DNA of 64,000 nt from Rheinheimera sediminis (GTDB taxonomy: Bacteria; Pseudomonadota; Gammaproteobacteria; Enterobacterales; Alteromonadaceae). Of this stretch, positions 9,262 to 18,169 are shown piece after piece (the first letter of the stretch is position 1; each line of letters starts with the position of its first letter). Both the position numbers and the translations under genes were made by a program. The notes beneath the pieces were generated by a model. That model was given only the letters and a program-made list of their open reading frames with translations. It did not search any database and was not told the origin of the DNA. The stretch spans positions 1 to 64,000 of the forward strand of contig NZ_RZUF01000018.1 of assembly GCF_004005375.1 (NCBI RefSeq), read 5' to 3'.

Positions 9262-10359
9262 TTAGATCACCACAAGCTCACCATGAATGGCTCCAGCTTC
9301 TTTTAAAGCTTCTAAGATAGCCATCAGATCGCCAGGCGCTGCGCCCACTGCATTCACAGTACTGACCAGATCATCCAGCGTAGTGCCAGGATCAAATTTA
9401 AACATCCGAGACTTATCCGGCCTGACATCGATCAGGGTATTTTGCTCTACAGCGGTCTCACCACCAGCCAGAGCATTAGGCTGAACAACAACCGGATTTT
9501 CAGCGATAGTGACAGTTAAACCACCATGAGTCACCGCAGCTGGGAAAAGTCGTACATCTTTCCCTATCACTATGGTGCCTGTTCTGGAATTGATAATTAT
9601 TTTTGCTGATTGACTGGCAGGCTCCAAGGTCAGGTTTTCCAGTGTCGACAAATAGGATACCCGCTGATTCATATCACGTGGCGCTCGAACCTGCACTGAC
9701 GATGCATCCAAAGATTGAGCAGTGTCGGGACCGATAAAATTATTGATAGTTTCCGCCAATGTTTTGGCAGTGGTAAAATCTGGGCTGTTTAAATTAAACG
9801 TAATAAAATCACCATCGGCAAAAGGAGAAGGAACTTCACGCTCAACCGTAGCGCCGTTGGGGATACGACCCACAGTCGGAGTATTTACCAGTATTCTCGA
9901 ACCATCAGCCCCCTCAGCACCCAAACCACTGACAATCAACGAGCCTTGAGCGACTGCATACACATTACCATCCAGACCTTTGAGGAAAGTTTGCAACAAA
10001 GTGCCTCCACGTAAGCCTTTCGCACTCCCCATGGATGATACAGTAATATCAATTGTCTGACCGGGTTTACTAAAGGCAGGCAATTCAGCATGCACAGCCA
10101 CGGCAGCTACGTTTTTGATCTGAGACTTCACGCCAGCAGGCATATTGATACCAAAGTTGCTCAACATGGTTCTGAAGCTTTGTTCAGTAAAAGGGCTTTG
10201 CTCGCCAGTGCCCGGCAAACCAACCACCAGACCATAACCAACCAATTGGTTACTGCGCACCCCTTGAACACTGGTGAGGTCTTTAATCCGGGCTGCTGAA
10301 GCGGGTAAAGATAAAGCTCCGGTTAACACAACCACAAAAAAGCTTTGGAGTAGTTTCAT
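9262..10359 (-). CDS. flgI: Flagellar P-ring protein FlgI
   Basis: Periplasmic P-ring subunit, 365 aa from the second of two adjacent ATGs, which has better spacing to AGGTGA. A signal peptide ([21 protein letters not shown]) is followed by the diagnostic [20 protein letters not shown]. The conserved C-terminus [20 protein letters not shown] is present. It lies 13 bp after flgH and abuts flgJ, within the flgFGHIJ run. Confidence 0.96.
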   Translation of the reverse strand: MKLLQSFFVVVLTGALSLPASAARIKDLTSVQGVRSNQLVGYGLVVGLPGTGEQSPFTEQSFRTMLSNFGINMPAGVKSQIKNVAAVAVHAELPAFSKPGQTIDITVSSMGSAKGLRGGTLLQTFLKGLDGNVYAVAQGSLIVSGLGAEGADGSRILVNTPTVGRIPNGATVEREVPSPFADGDFITFNLNSPDFTTAKTLAETINNFIGPDTAQSLDASSVQVRAPRDMNQRVSYLSTLENLTLEPASQSAKIIINSRTGTIVIGKDVRLFPAAVTHGGLTVTIAENPVVVQPNALAGGETAVEQNTLIDVRPDKSRMFKFDPGTTLDDLVSTVNAVGAAPGDLMAILEALKEAGAIHGELVVI

Positions 10360-10372
10360 CATTTCACCTGTA

Positions 10373-11053
10373 TCAAAACGGCCACAATACATCAGTAAAG
10401 AACCGGCTTAACCAACCAGGCCCCTGACCACCATGAGTTGCGCCAGTGCCACTATACTCAATACGAGCATTGGCTATTTTAGTCGACTGTACTGTGTTCT
10501 TTGAATCTATGTCTTCAGCTCGGATCACGCCAGTTAATCGAATAAACTCTTTGCCTGTATTCAAGGTCAGCCATTTTTCACCGCGGATCACCAGGTTGCC
10601 GTTAGCCATCACTCGCAGTACGTTGACCGATATATCACCGACTAAACTATTACTTTGGTCAGCTTTAGAGTCACCTTTAAAATCTGAGGTAGCATTAGCA
10701 CCAAACTGTAAGGTATTGCCCAGTGCGCTGACTTCGCGACCACCTAAACCAATCATGGGATCAAAGCTAGCCGAGCTATCTTTACCAAACTCTGTTTTAG
10801 CCGTTTTAGACGCTTGGGTATTTTCTTTTAATACCACAGTGATAATGTCACCAGGCCGGCGGGCTTTATTATCGGAATACAATCCATTGGATAAGCCCTG
10901 CGCAAACAAGGAGCCATTGTTCGACAAAGGAACCGCTTCCGGCTCAGGTGGCAAAGGCGCAAAATTCGGATCGTCCGGCCTAGGTTCATTGAAGCTGCCT
11001 GCACAGCCGACACAAAGTTGTAGCGTCAGTACCAACAAAATTAACTTGTTCAT
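10373..11053 (-). CDS. flgH: Flagellar L-ring lipoprotein FlgH
   Basis: Outer-membrane L-ring subunit, 226 aa. The N-terminal signal ends in a lipobox (LCVGC, acylated Cys near residue 17). Family motifs include [18 protein letters not shown] and the C-terminal [20 protein letters not shown] followed by ARIEYSG. AGGAGTAGGTAG precedes the ATG. The gene sits between flgG and flgI in canonical order. Confidence 0.96.
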   Translation of the reverse strand: MNKLILLVLTLQLCVGCAGSFNEPRPDDPNFAPLPPEPEAVPLSNNGSLFAQGLSNGLYSDNKARRPGDIITVVLKENTQASKTAKTEFGKDSSASFDPMIGLGGREVSALGNTLQFGANATSDFKGDSKADQSNSLVGDISVNVLRVMANGNLVIRGEKWLTLNTGKEFIRLTGVIRAEDIDSKNTVQSTKIANARIEYSGTGATHGGQGPGWLSRFFTDVLWPF

Positions 11054-11063
11054 CTACCTACTC

Positions 11064-11852
11064 CTACAACTGCTGGATCATGGTACCTAGCATCTGATCA
11101 ACAGTTGAAATGACTTTGGAATTCATTTCATAAACCCGCTGACTTTCAATCAGGCTAACCAGCTCTTCCGTCACATTGACGTTTGATGTCTCTAAAGCGC
11201 CCTGAACTAAGATCCCTCTGCCTTCAAGGCCTGGAATACCTTGCACCGGATCGCCACTGGCCGCTGTTGCAGTGAATAAGTTTTGGCCAATAGGCTCTAA
11301 ACCGGCCGGATTAACGAAATTAGTTACAGTTAACTGGCCTAAAACAGCTTGATCGACCTGACCAGGCAAACGGACAGAGACTTCACCGTCCTGCGAAATA
11401 GTAATGCTCTGAGCATCTTCAGGAATAACGATATTCGGTTGAATTTGATAACCCGCGCCGGATGTAACCAAATTCCCTTCGCTGTCTGTCGTAAACTGAC
11501 CATTACGGCTATACGAAATGGTGCCATCTGGCATCAAGACTTCAAAAAAACCATGGCCTTGGATCATCACATCCAGGCTACCTTCAGTGGTTATCATATT
11601 GCCTTGGGTAAAACTTTTCTGAGTAGCCACTACCTTGGTACCTGCGCCTAACATCAAACCATTTGGCAACTCTGAGTTTTGTGACGAACGGCCACCTGGC
11701 TGGTTGATATTCTGATACAACAAGTCTTCAAATACAGCACGGCTCTTTTTAAAACCTATAGTGCTGGCGTTGGCCAGGTTGTTTGAAATCACCGAAATGT
11801 CACGCTGTTTTGCGTCCAAACCGGTTTTACTGATCCATAAAGCTGGATGCAT
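11064..11852 (-). CDS. flgG: Distal rod protein FlgG
   Basis: Distal rod subunit, 262 aa, the standard FlgG length. N-terminal motif SNNLANASTIGFKKSRAVFE is the rod/hook signature. The C-terminus (SNVNVTEELVSLIESQRVYE) matches the axial-protein D0 helix. GGAGG with a 5-bp gap precedes ATG. A 22-bp gap separates it from flgF. Confidence 0.96.
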   Translation of the reverse strand: MHPALWISKTGLDAKQRDISVISNNLANASTIGFKKSRAVFEDLLYQNINQPGGRSSQNSELPNGLMLGAGTKVVATQKSFTQGNMITTEGSLDVMIQGHGFFEVLMPDGTISYSRNGQFTTDSEGNLVTSGAGYQIQPNIVIPEDAQSITISQDGEVSVRLPGQVDQAVLGQLTVTNFVNPAGLEPIGQNLFTATAASGDPVQGIPGLEGRGILVQGALETSNVNVTEELVSLIESQRVYEMNSKVISTVDQMLGTMIQQL

Positions 11853-11874
11853 GCTAACCTCCCAGGCTTAAGCC

Positions 11875-12618
11875 TTAGATTATTCTCATCATTTGATTGT
11901 GTTGCCGATCAATATCTTCGGCGGTTTTCATCATTTTGACCTGAACTTCAAACTGACGCTGTAAACTGATCATCTGTGTCATTTCGCTGACAGCATTGAC
12001 GTTACTGCCTTCCACTGCACCACTCATCACTCTGACGGTTTCATCTAATTCTGCGACTTCACCATCTTTACGGCGGAACAGACCGTCAGTGCCTTTTTCT
12101 ATGTCCTGAAATTCAGGTTTGACCAACTTTAGCCGGGCCACTTCCTGCATCGCATTCGCTGGCGCACCTTCAGGTCGGATATTGATGGTGCCATCATCAT
12201 TAATTTCCATTTTGCTAATAGGCAGAGGCAATTGAATAGGACCCGCTTCACCAATTACAGCTAAACCTGAAGCAGTTTGCAGCATCCCTTCCGGACTAAG
12301 CTGTAAATTACCCGCTCTGGTGTAGGCTTCATTTCCTTGCGCATCCTCTACCGATAACCAGCCTTGGCCTTGCACTGCAACATCGAGATCTCGCTCTGTA
12401 ATAATAAAAGCGCCATCGTCAAAATTTTGACCTGGACGTTCTGTCAATGAAAACACCCGGGTAGGTAAGCCTTCGCCAAAAGCCTGCATAGCGCGAGCTT
12501 GCTCTAAATCAGCTTTAAAGCCTGTGGTGGTGCTGTTTGCAAGGTTATTCGCTTTGACACTGATGCCATTCATATTCTCTTTGGCACCGCTCATTGCGAT
12601 ATAAAGTAAATGGTCCAT
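11875..12618 (-). CDS. flgF: Proximal rod protein FlgF
   Basis: Proximal rod subunit, 247 aa. It opens with MDHLLYIAMSGAKENMNGIS and the axial motif ANNLANSTTTGFKADLEQA. The C-terminus has SNVNAVSEMTQMISLQRQFE. It is the first gene of the flgFGHIJ run and carries a good sigma-54 site about 35 bp upstream, so this half of the cluster can be transcribed separately from flgBCDE. Confidence 0.96.
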   Translation of the reverse strand: MDHLLYIAMSGAKENMNGISVKANNLANSTTTGFKADLEQARAMQAFGEGLPTRVFSLTERPGQNFDDGAFIITERDLDVAVQGQGWLSVEDAQGNEAYTRAGNLQLSPEGMLQTASGLAVIGEAGPIQLPLPISKMEINDDGTINIRPEGAPANAMQEVARLKLVKPEFQDIEKGTDGLFRRKDGEVAELDETVRVMSGAVEGSNVNAVSEMTQMISLQRQFEVQVKMMKTAEDIDRQHNQMMRII

Positions 12619-12650
12619 AGTCAGGCCTCCACTTGAGATAAGTTAAGTAA

Positions 12651-12666
12651 AGCAAGACTAGTGCCA
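12651..12666 (-). promoter_or_regulatory. Sigma-54 (RpoN) promoter of flgF
   Basis: On the minus strand: TGGCACT-AGTC-TTGCT, nearly exact to TGGCACG-N4-TTGCW, with the -24 GG and -12 GC ten bases apart. It starts the flgF-flgG-flgH-flgI-flgJ unit. Confidence 0.85.
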
Positions 12667-12720
12667 ACAAAAGAAATACTGCTGTTCATCGCAGCTAAAC
12701 AGCCCAAGCAGCACTGTGGC

Positions 12721-13125
12721 TCAGATAAATTTAAATCTGCTAAGAACTGAAAATGTAGTCTGTGCGCTGGTGAAATTTGAATTGGATACTTCAATCAGGG
12801 CTTTGTATTGAGCAGATGCTGGCAGAGGTGAATTAAAGTGGTGAACCCGACGATCAGCACAGTTATAACGTCCAAGCCAAAGATTAGATGGCCCGTACAA
12901 GTTTAAAGTACAACTAACAGACAAAGCTTTTACAGGATCGAAGCCAAGCATCTGAAATTCTTTTGAATTCTCAGGCGACCGAATAATAACTGTTCGGGTT
13001 TCAGAGCCTCCAGCCTTTAAAGTAAAGTGGGTCCTGACAAGCATATCTTGCTCCAACCCAGTGGCATGAGCACTATAAGGATTAATCAGCAGCATGCTGC
13101 AAAAGAACCGATTCACTAACTTCAC
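12721..13125 (-). CDS. Unknown secreted protein between flgE and flgF
   Basis: I do not recognise this protein. From the preferred GTG at 13125 (preceded by CGGAG with a 5-bp gap) it is 134 aa. It opens with a signal-like stretch (KLVNRFFCSMLLINPYSAHA) and has a small mature domain with two Cys (SVSCTLNLYG, RYNCADRRV), probably disulphide-linked in the periplasm. The frame continues upstream to a TTG at 13170 with no ribosome site. It is bounded upstream by the flgE terminator and downstream by the flgF sigma-54 site, so it is likely its own unit. A gene here breaks the usual flgE-flgF adjacency. Any flagellar role is only positional inference. Confidence 0.6.
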   Translation of the reverse strand: MKLVNRFFCSMLLINPYSAHATGLEQDMLVRTHFTLKAGGSETRTVIIRSPENSKEFQMLGFDPVKALSVSCTLNLYGPSNLWLGRYNCADRRVHHFNSPLPASAQYKALIEVSNSNFTSAQTTFSVLSRFKFI

Positions 13126-13195
13126 AACAACTCCGAAAAAAGTAAGTTGAGCTTCGTTGTAAAACTTCAAACAACAGCGCTAAACACGAAATAAC

Positions 13196-13228
13196 AAAAA
13201 ACCCAAAGCAAACTGCCTTGGGTTTTTT
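13196..13228 (-). terminator. Terminator after flgE (symmetrical)
   Basis: A perfect inverted repeat of 11 bp (AAAAAACCCAA / TTGGGTTTTTT) around an 11-nt loop, giving a T-run on either strand. It lies 11 bp past the flgE stop codon and ends the flgBCDE unit. Confidence 0.85.
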
Positions 13229-13238
13229 CGTCATACTA

Positions 13239-14588
13239 TTACCTGATCTGCAACACTGTATTTTGTAAGGTGCTGTTCACTTCAAGCGCCCTTGAGTTAG
13301 CCTGGAAGTTGCGCTGAGCTGCAATTAAATCAACCAGCTCATTGGTCAAATTGACATTAGAGGCTTCAAGAGCTGAAGCATTAATAGCACCAAAAGTCCC
13401 TGAGTTTGCTTCACCGGCTAACGCCTCGCCAGATAATAAGCTTTCACGCCATGATGTATTGCCGGACTGAGTTAAGCCCTGAGGATTGGCAAATTTAACC
13501 ATAGCTACCTGAGCAAGATAAGTTTGGTCACCATTGGAGTAAGACGCCATTACTTTGCCGGCTGAGTCAATGTCTACGCTGGTTAAACGGCCTACTGTAG
13601 TGCCGTCCTGACCTAAGGTGCCCACTTCAAATTTAGAGGCATACTGAGTAGGCAGTCTTGTACCTGTCTCATCACGAAACTGTATGTTGATGTTATTGCT
13701 AAACTGGGCCCCATTGGTTAAATAGCCATTCAGTGGGTCATTTATTCCTGTACCTACACCGGCAGGTAAGATCAGGTTGGGTAAAGACGCTGTTGTAGGC
13801 AAAGAGGGAAGACCTGTAGCATCAAAATCCATAGTTATAGGGCCTATAGCGGAATTTGGTGTTAAAGGACCGCCAGAAGGAGAAGCCGGCACTGTATTAT
13901 TGTCATCAAAGACTGCATACACTGACCAATCGTTGTTTGTCGTTGGCGCCTCACGACGGAAATACATAGTCAGAATATGAGGTTCGCCCAAACTATCGTA
14001 AACAGTTGTTGAAGTCGTTGCGTTGTATGAGCCCTGATCCACAGGATTAAATGGGATAGTAGGCGGCGCATTACGCGAATCGACGTTCATTGTCACATAA
14101 ACGTTGCTTGTTGCTCTTGGTGCACCAGCCGTATTTGGAATTTGAATAGGCTGAGTGGTACTCAAACTTACCGACGTGGTATTGCCATTGGCGGGATTAA
14201 CCGGAAACCCCTGTAAAAAACCGCCGTTGTTGTCTGAAATAAAATTGTTTTTATCCAGTTTAAAAGCGCCGGCTCTGGTATAAGAATAGTCCCTGGCACC
14301 AATTTCAGGAGCTATCGCAAAAAAACCATCCCCTGTAATAGCTAAATCCAGCGAGTTATTAGTGAATTTTAGTGACCCCTGAGAAAACTGTTGTGCCACT
14401 TTTGACGTGCTTACACCATCACCTACTTTGGTTTTGTTTGAACTAAACACTGAGGCTGCGTACACATCCGCGAATTCAGCACGGGATTCTTTAAAACCTG
14501 TAGTATTGACGTTAGCGATGTTATTCGCGGTCGCATCAATATCCTTTTGAGCTGCGGCCAGACCGCTTAATGCGATATTAAAACTCAT
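13239..14588 (-). CDS. flgE: Flagellar hook protein FlgE
   Basis: Hook subunit, 449 aa. N-terminal MSFNIALSGLAAAQKDIDA and ANNIANVNTTGFKESRAEFA are the FlgE/FlgG axial signature. The C-terminus ASNVNLTNELVDLIAAQRNF closes the D0 domain. The centre is a variable Thr/Asn/Pro-rich D1-D2 region. GAGGTGAACT precedes the ATG. A strong terminator directly follows. Confidence 0.96.
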   Translation of the reverse strand: MSFNIALSGLAAAQKDIDATANNIANVNTTGFKESRAEFADVYAASVFSSNKTKVGDGVSTSKVAQQFSQGSLKFTNNSLDLAITGDGFFAIAPEIGARDYSYTRAGAFKLDKNNFISDNNGGFLQGFPVNPANGNTTSVSLSTTQPIQIPNTAGAPRATSNVYVTMNVDSRNAPPTIPFNPVDQGSYNATTSTTVYDSLGEPHILTMYFRREAPTTNNDWSVYAVFDDNNTVPASPSGGPLTPNSAIGPITMDFDATGLPSLPTTASLPNLILPAGVGTGINDPLNGYLTNGAQFSNNINIQFRDETGTRLPTQYASKFEVGTLGQDGTTVGRLTSVDIDSAGKVMASYSNGDQTYLAQVAMVKFANPQGLTQSGNTSWRESLLSGEALAGEANSGTFGAINASALEASNVNLTNELVDLIAAQRNFQANSRALEVNSTLQNTVLQIR

Positions 14589-14612
14589 AGTTCACCTCAA
14601 TTCTTATATTGA

Positions 14613-15356
14613 TTAGGTTGCAATTTCTTCAATGTCAGATAGCTTTTTCTGGCCCTGACCGTAAACGTTTAGCAGCAAGCCTTGGGTTGTACCGTTACCC
14701 AATGTAATACTGGTGACAGGGGCGTACACTGAGGTTACTATCGCCTCATTTTTACCTGCGATAGTGGCTTCAACTGAAATACTGTAGGCTCCTGCTTTTG
14801 CCAGCTCCATCACAGGATTACCTTTGTCGTCTACCTTAGGTGTACCGTCCTCGTTGACTGCCTGAGTATCGGTGGTACCGTCCCAAGGTAGTTGTAATCG
14901 GCCTTCCTCTGCTTTTTCGATAGTAACGGAGCGCACTACTACACCATCAGCGTTTTTAATTTGTACTTTGATGTTGGTCGCGCTGTCAGGAAAATTAGCA
15001 CTGGCAACCACATCATTTTTACCATCAAATACCACATCGTCTGATTTCACCAAGACATACTGCCCCACCAATGAAGAAGCCTGGAGCGCCTGACTGGAAT
15101 TCATAGAGGTAGCAAAATCTTTAAAGTTGGTATTCATCTGTGCAATACCATCGGCCATGGTAAAGTTGGTCATCTGCGCTATCATCTGGTCATTCTCAAC
15201 AGGCTTAGTAGGATCCTGATAAGCGAGTTGCTGTGTTAACAGCGCAAAAAAGTCCGACTGGGTGAGAGCTCCATTGCCTTCGGATTCAGGCGTAGTAGGC
15301 TTTTCTCCCCAGTACATTCCATCCAAAGCAGTTCTATCATTAGTTACATTACTCAT
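14613..15356 (-). CDS. flgD: Hook cap / hook assembly protein FlgD
   Basis: Scaffold protein that caps the growing hook, 247 aa. The N-terminal region has the FlgD signature QSDFFALLTQQLAYQDPTKP and DNDQMIAQMTNF-like sequence. The C-terminal half is a FlgD Ig/Tudor-type region (KAGAYSISVEATIAGKNEAI). It lies 10 bp after flgC and 24 bp before flgE, in canonical order. Confidence 0.95.
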   Translation of the reverse strand: MSNVTNDRTALDGMYWGEKPTTPESEGNGALTQSDFFALLTQQLAYQDPTKPVENDQMIAQMTNFTMADGIAQMNTNFKDFATSMNSSQALQASSLVGQYVLVKSDDVVFDGKNDVVASANFPDSATNIKVQIKNADGVVVRSVTIEKAEEGRLQLPWDGTTDTQAVNEDGTPKVDDKGNPVMELAKAGAYSISVEATIAGKNEAIVTSVYAPVTSITLGNGTTQGLLLNVYGQGQKKLSDIEEIAT

Positions 15357-15366
15357 GCGTCATCCC

Positions 15367-15783
15367 TTACCTTTGCCCCAGCATCAGCGTACGACTGACC
15401 AACTGCTTAGCTGCATCCGCGACCTGCACATTGGTTTCGTAAGAACGTGATGCTGAAATCATGTTGGCCATTTCTTCCATAATGTTGACGTTAGGCTTGT
15501 AGATATAACCATTTTCGTCTGATAACGGATGGTGAGGTGCATACTCCACGTTCAGCGGTGCATCAGACTCCACAATACCTAGTACCTGCACCTTGGCACC
15601 AGCCTGCCCTTGCTGGGCCTGCTCCAGTGCAGTGGCAAACACCGGATGACGGGCTCTGTATGTTTGGTCAATGCTACTACTGACGCTATTCGCATTCGCC
15701 ATATTACTGGCGGTGGTATTCAAGCGCACTTGTTGTGCGGCCATGCCACTACCGGCTATATCAAAAATATTATAAAGGCTCAT
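15367..15783 (-). CDS. flgC: Proximal rod protein FlgC
   Basis: Rod subunit of 138 aa, the usual size. N-terminal FDIAGSGMAAQQVRLNTTAS followed by NMANANSV is the rod signature. The C-terminal VNIMEEMANMISASRSYETN is conserved. The ATG overlaps the flgB stop codon by one base (TAATG), so translation is coupled. Confidence 0.96.
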   Translation of the reverse strand: MSLYNIFDIAGSGMAAQQVRLNTTASNMANANSVSSSIDQTYRARHPVFATALEQAQQGQAGAKVQVLGIVESDAPLNVEYAPHHPLSDENGYIYKPNVNIMEEMANMISASRSYETNVQVADAAKQLVSRTLMLGQR

Positions 15784-16184
15784 TATTGACCTCCTCCGGT
15801 AAGGGCTTTTTTCAGACCACTGATCCTGCTATTGAGAAAGTTCAGCGTTGCCTGATATTCCATGCTGTTGCGGGTAAAAGCATTTCGTTCTTCGTGAATA
15901 TCGACTGTATTGCCATCCCCTGTATCAGGTTGATTTGGAATACGGTACTGAGAATCAGCATGGCGGGCTGTGGAAATTTCAAAATGCCGTGGATCGGTGC
16001 GGCCGAGCGAGCCAGATTGGCGTGATTGAGCACCAGCCAAAGCGGTTTGAAAGTTCAGATCTTTTGCCTTGTAACCCGGTGTATCAGCGTTTGCGATATT
16101 TTCGGCCAAGACTTGTGAACGTTTGTCGCGGATCAGTAATGCATCTGGGTGAAGCCCGAATGCTTTTTCAAAGCTGATTGCCAT
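15783..16184 (-). CDS. flgB: Rod protein FlgB
   Basis: First axial rod protein, 133 aa from MAISFEKAFG. That ATG has AGGATG seven bases upstream, while the ATG nine bases earlier has no ribosome site. The rod motif ENIANADTPGYKAKDLNFQ is clear. The C-terminus has the NAFTRNSMEYQATLNFLN helix. It opens the flgB-flgC-flgD-flgE operon under a sigma-54 site. Confidence 0.95.
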   Translation of the reverse strand: MAISFEKAFGLHPDALLIRDKRSQVLAENIANADTPGYKAKDLNFQTALAGAQSRQSGSLGRTDPRHFEISTARHADSQYRIPNQPDTGDGNTVDIHEERNAFTRNSMEYQATLNFLNSRISGLKKALTGGGQ

Positions 16185-16220
16185 TATTGCCATCCTGTTT
16201 TTCAGAGATGGCAAATACTA

Positions 16221-16236
16221 AGCAAAACTCAGGCCA
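16221..16236 (-). promoter_or_regulatory. Sigma-54 promoter of flgB operon
   Basis: On the minus strand: TGGCCTG-AGTT-TTGCT, with correct GG to GC spacing of ten bases. It lies in the 61-bp gap between cheR and flgB, 37 bp before the flgB ATG. Confidence 0.85.
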
Positions 16237-16245
16237 GATTTTTTG

Positions 16246-17085
16246 TCAGACTTTTTTCCGGTACACAATACCAGGGTTACAACGTAGCATTTCAAAGTCG
16301 TTATTCAGGCTGGAAAGGGATTCTGAAGCACCAAGAAACAAGTAACCACGCGGGTTTAACGCTTGTGAGAACTGCTTGATAATTTTCGTTTTTACTTCAG
16401 GAGAAAAATAGATCAGCACATTCCGACAGAAAATGATGTCAAACTTGCCCAGCAGGGTGTAGCTGTCCAGCAAGTTTAAATGGCGGAACGAAACATTTTT
16501 ACGAACGGCATCTTTTAGCCGCATCATGCCATTGCCGGAATCGTCAAAAAATTTGCTGCGCCGCTCTGGCGATAAACCTCGCGATAGCGCCAATCCATCA
16601 TATTCTGCGCGTTGACAATGCTCTAGCATGGCGTTAGAAATATCAGTACCTAAAATATGCAGACCCATAGGGAAGGCTGAAGGTTTACTTTGTTGATATT
16701 CCAGACCTGTCATCGCAATTGAATAGGGTTCCTGCCCTGACGAACTGGCGGCTGACCAAATTTTGACGGTTTTATGAGTTTTTTCAAATTCAGGCAAAAT
16801 TTGTTTTTTCAAAAGCTCATACGGATAGCTGTCGCGAAACCAAAGTGTCTCGTTTGTGGTCATGGCGTCTATCACAGCGGAACGCAATTGCCGTTCAAAA
16901 GGACTTAAGGTTTTGTTCAATAATTCAGATAACGAAGACAGACCAAAGCGCTGCATCAAGGGCGCGAGGCGGCTTTTGACCAGATACTGTTTATTGTCAC
17001 CCAATACGATACCGCATTGTTGTTCGAGAAAATCCCGAAACAGGCGGTATTCATTTTCCTGCAGCTCTTTGTTTGCCACTAACAT
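16246..17085 (-). CDS. cheR: Chemotaxis protein methyltransferase CheR
   Basis: SAM-dependent methyltransferase that adds methyl groups to glutamates of chemoreceptors, 279 aa. It has the N-terminal CheR helical domain, then the methyltransferase domain with KIWSAASSSGQEPYSIAM (SAM-binding motif), LGTDISNAMLEHC and FDIIFCRNVLIYF. The cheV-cheR pair next to flgA and flgB is the usual arrangement in polar-flagellate gammaproteobacteria. Only 7 bp separate it from cheV. Confidence 0.96.
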   Translation of the reverse strand: MLVANKELQENEYRLFRDFLEQQCGIVLGDNKQYLVKSRLAPLMQRFGLSSLSELLNKTLSPFERQLRSAVIDAMTTNETLWFRDSYPYELLKKQILPEFEKTHKTVKIWSAASSSGQEPYSIAMTGLEYQQSKPSAFPMGLHILGTDISNAMLEHCQRAEYDGLALSRGLSPERRSKFFDDSGNGMMRLKDAVRKNVSFRHLNLLDSYTLLGKFDIIFCRNVLIYFSPEVKTKIIKQFSQALNPRGYLFLGASESLSSLNNDFEMLRCNPGIVYRKKV

Positions 17086-17092
17086 AAAACCT

Positions 17093-18022
17093 CTAATCAG
17101 TATGCAACCATTTCCGCACGGATTCGGCTAATTCATCGGGATTAAATTTCGCAATAAAATCGTCAGCACCCACTTTTTGTACCATCTGCTGATTAAAAAC
17201 ACCACTTAACGAAGTATGTAAAATCACATGTAATGGTTTTAACTTTGGATCGAGCCGAATTTCTGCAGTCAAGGTGTACCCATCCATCTCCGGCATTTCA
17301 ATATCGGAAATCAAAAGCCCTACTTTATCCGTGACCGAGTTTTGGCAACCAGCCGCGGTTTCCTGCAAATAAGTAAGGGCTTCCCGACCATTATTCACCA
17401 AATGCATCTGAACGCCCAAACCTTCCAGAGCTCGCTTTACCTGATTTCTGGCTACAGCGGAATCATCGGCAATCAATATCAGCCTGTCGCCCAAATCTTC
17501 ACTGATGGTCGAAGTCACAACATTGCTACTGATACTGGTTGGCGAAGGCGAGATTTCTTCTAATATTTTTTCAACGTCAATGATCTCAACCAGTTCTTTG
17601 TCTATCTCGGTAATAGCCGTCAAATAGCTCTGCTTACCACCGGTGCCTTTTGGTGGCGGCATGATAGAGCCCCAATTGATATTGATAATACGCTCTACAG
17701 ACTGAACTAAAAACCCCTGCACAGAGCGGTTGTATTCAGCGATGATGATAAAACAGTCTTTGGTATTCTCTATAGGGCGGCCGCCTGTTGCCAGGCTTAA
17801 ATCGATCACGGAGATAGTCTGACCACGAATATGAGCTATACCCCGAACGTATTTATTGCGTTTTGGAATAGCGGTCAAAGGAGGACATTGCAGCACTTCA
17901 CGCACTTTAAATACGTTGATGCCAAAACGTTGACGGCCATGTAAGCGGAATAATAAAAGCTCCAGTCTGTTTTGCCCAACCAATTGAGTGCGCTGGTTGA
18001 CCGAATCGAGAATACCCGCCAT
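17093..18022 (-). CDS. cheV: Chemotaxis coupling/response protein CheV
   Basis: A CheW-like coupling domain (about residues 20-160; FRLHGRQRFGINVFKVREVL, RGQTISVIDLSLA) is fused to a receiver domain (about 185-309). The receiver has the phosphoacceptor in LISDIEMPEMDG, Asp240, plus the switch Thr and Lys regions (LHTSLSG, DDFIAKFNP). It links receptors to CheA and damps signalling. GGGGAG precedes the ATG. It is divergent from flgA across 147 bp. Confidence 0.95.
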   Translation of the reverse strand: MAGILDSVNQRTQLVGQNRLELLLFRLHGRQRFGINVFKVREVLQCPPLTAIPKRNKYVRGIAHIRGQTISVIDLSLATGGRPIENTKDCFIIIAEYNRSVQGFLVQSVERIININWGSIMPPPKGTGGKQSYLTAITEIDKELVEIIDVEKILEEISPSPTSISSNVVTSTISEDLGDRLILIADDSAVARNQVKRALEGLGVQMHLVNNGREALTYLQETAAGCQNSVTDKVGLLISDIEMPEMDGYTLTAEIRLDPKLKPLHVILHTSLSGVFNQQMVQKVGADDFIAKFNPDELAESVRKWLHTD

Positions 18023-18066
18023 AGAAGACTCCCCTGCCTGAAAGAATTTAGTGGTCCTAGAAAATC

Positions 18067-18082
18067 GGGAACGATTCTTGCT
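18067..18082 (+). promoter_or_regulatory. Sigma-54 type promoter of flgA
   Basis: GGGAACG-ATTC-TTGCT on the plus strand, with two mismatches in the -24 box and an exact -12 TTGCT at correct spacing. It is about 90 bp before the flgA ATG. Confidence 0.6.
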
Positions 18083-18117
18083 TAGGTCACTCTAGAATTA
18101 AAAATGACTGAAAATTG

Positions 18118-18133
18118 ACATACTTAAGTATGT
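18118..18133. promoter_or_regulatory. Perfect 16-bp palindrome in the cheV/flgA spacer
   Basis: ACATACTTAAGTATGT is its own reverse complement, with no loop. It lies between the two divergent genes, next to a TTGACA (18115-18120), and could be a dimeric repressor or activator site. The protein is unknown. Confidence 0.4.
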
Positions 18134-18169
18134 TATAACCCTTTGCCGTTAAAGCATAGCTGAAACCTT

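Noticed and set aside
10446-11090. 214-codon plus-strand frame
   Set aside because: Antisense shadow of flgH, whose reading is certain.
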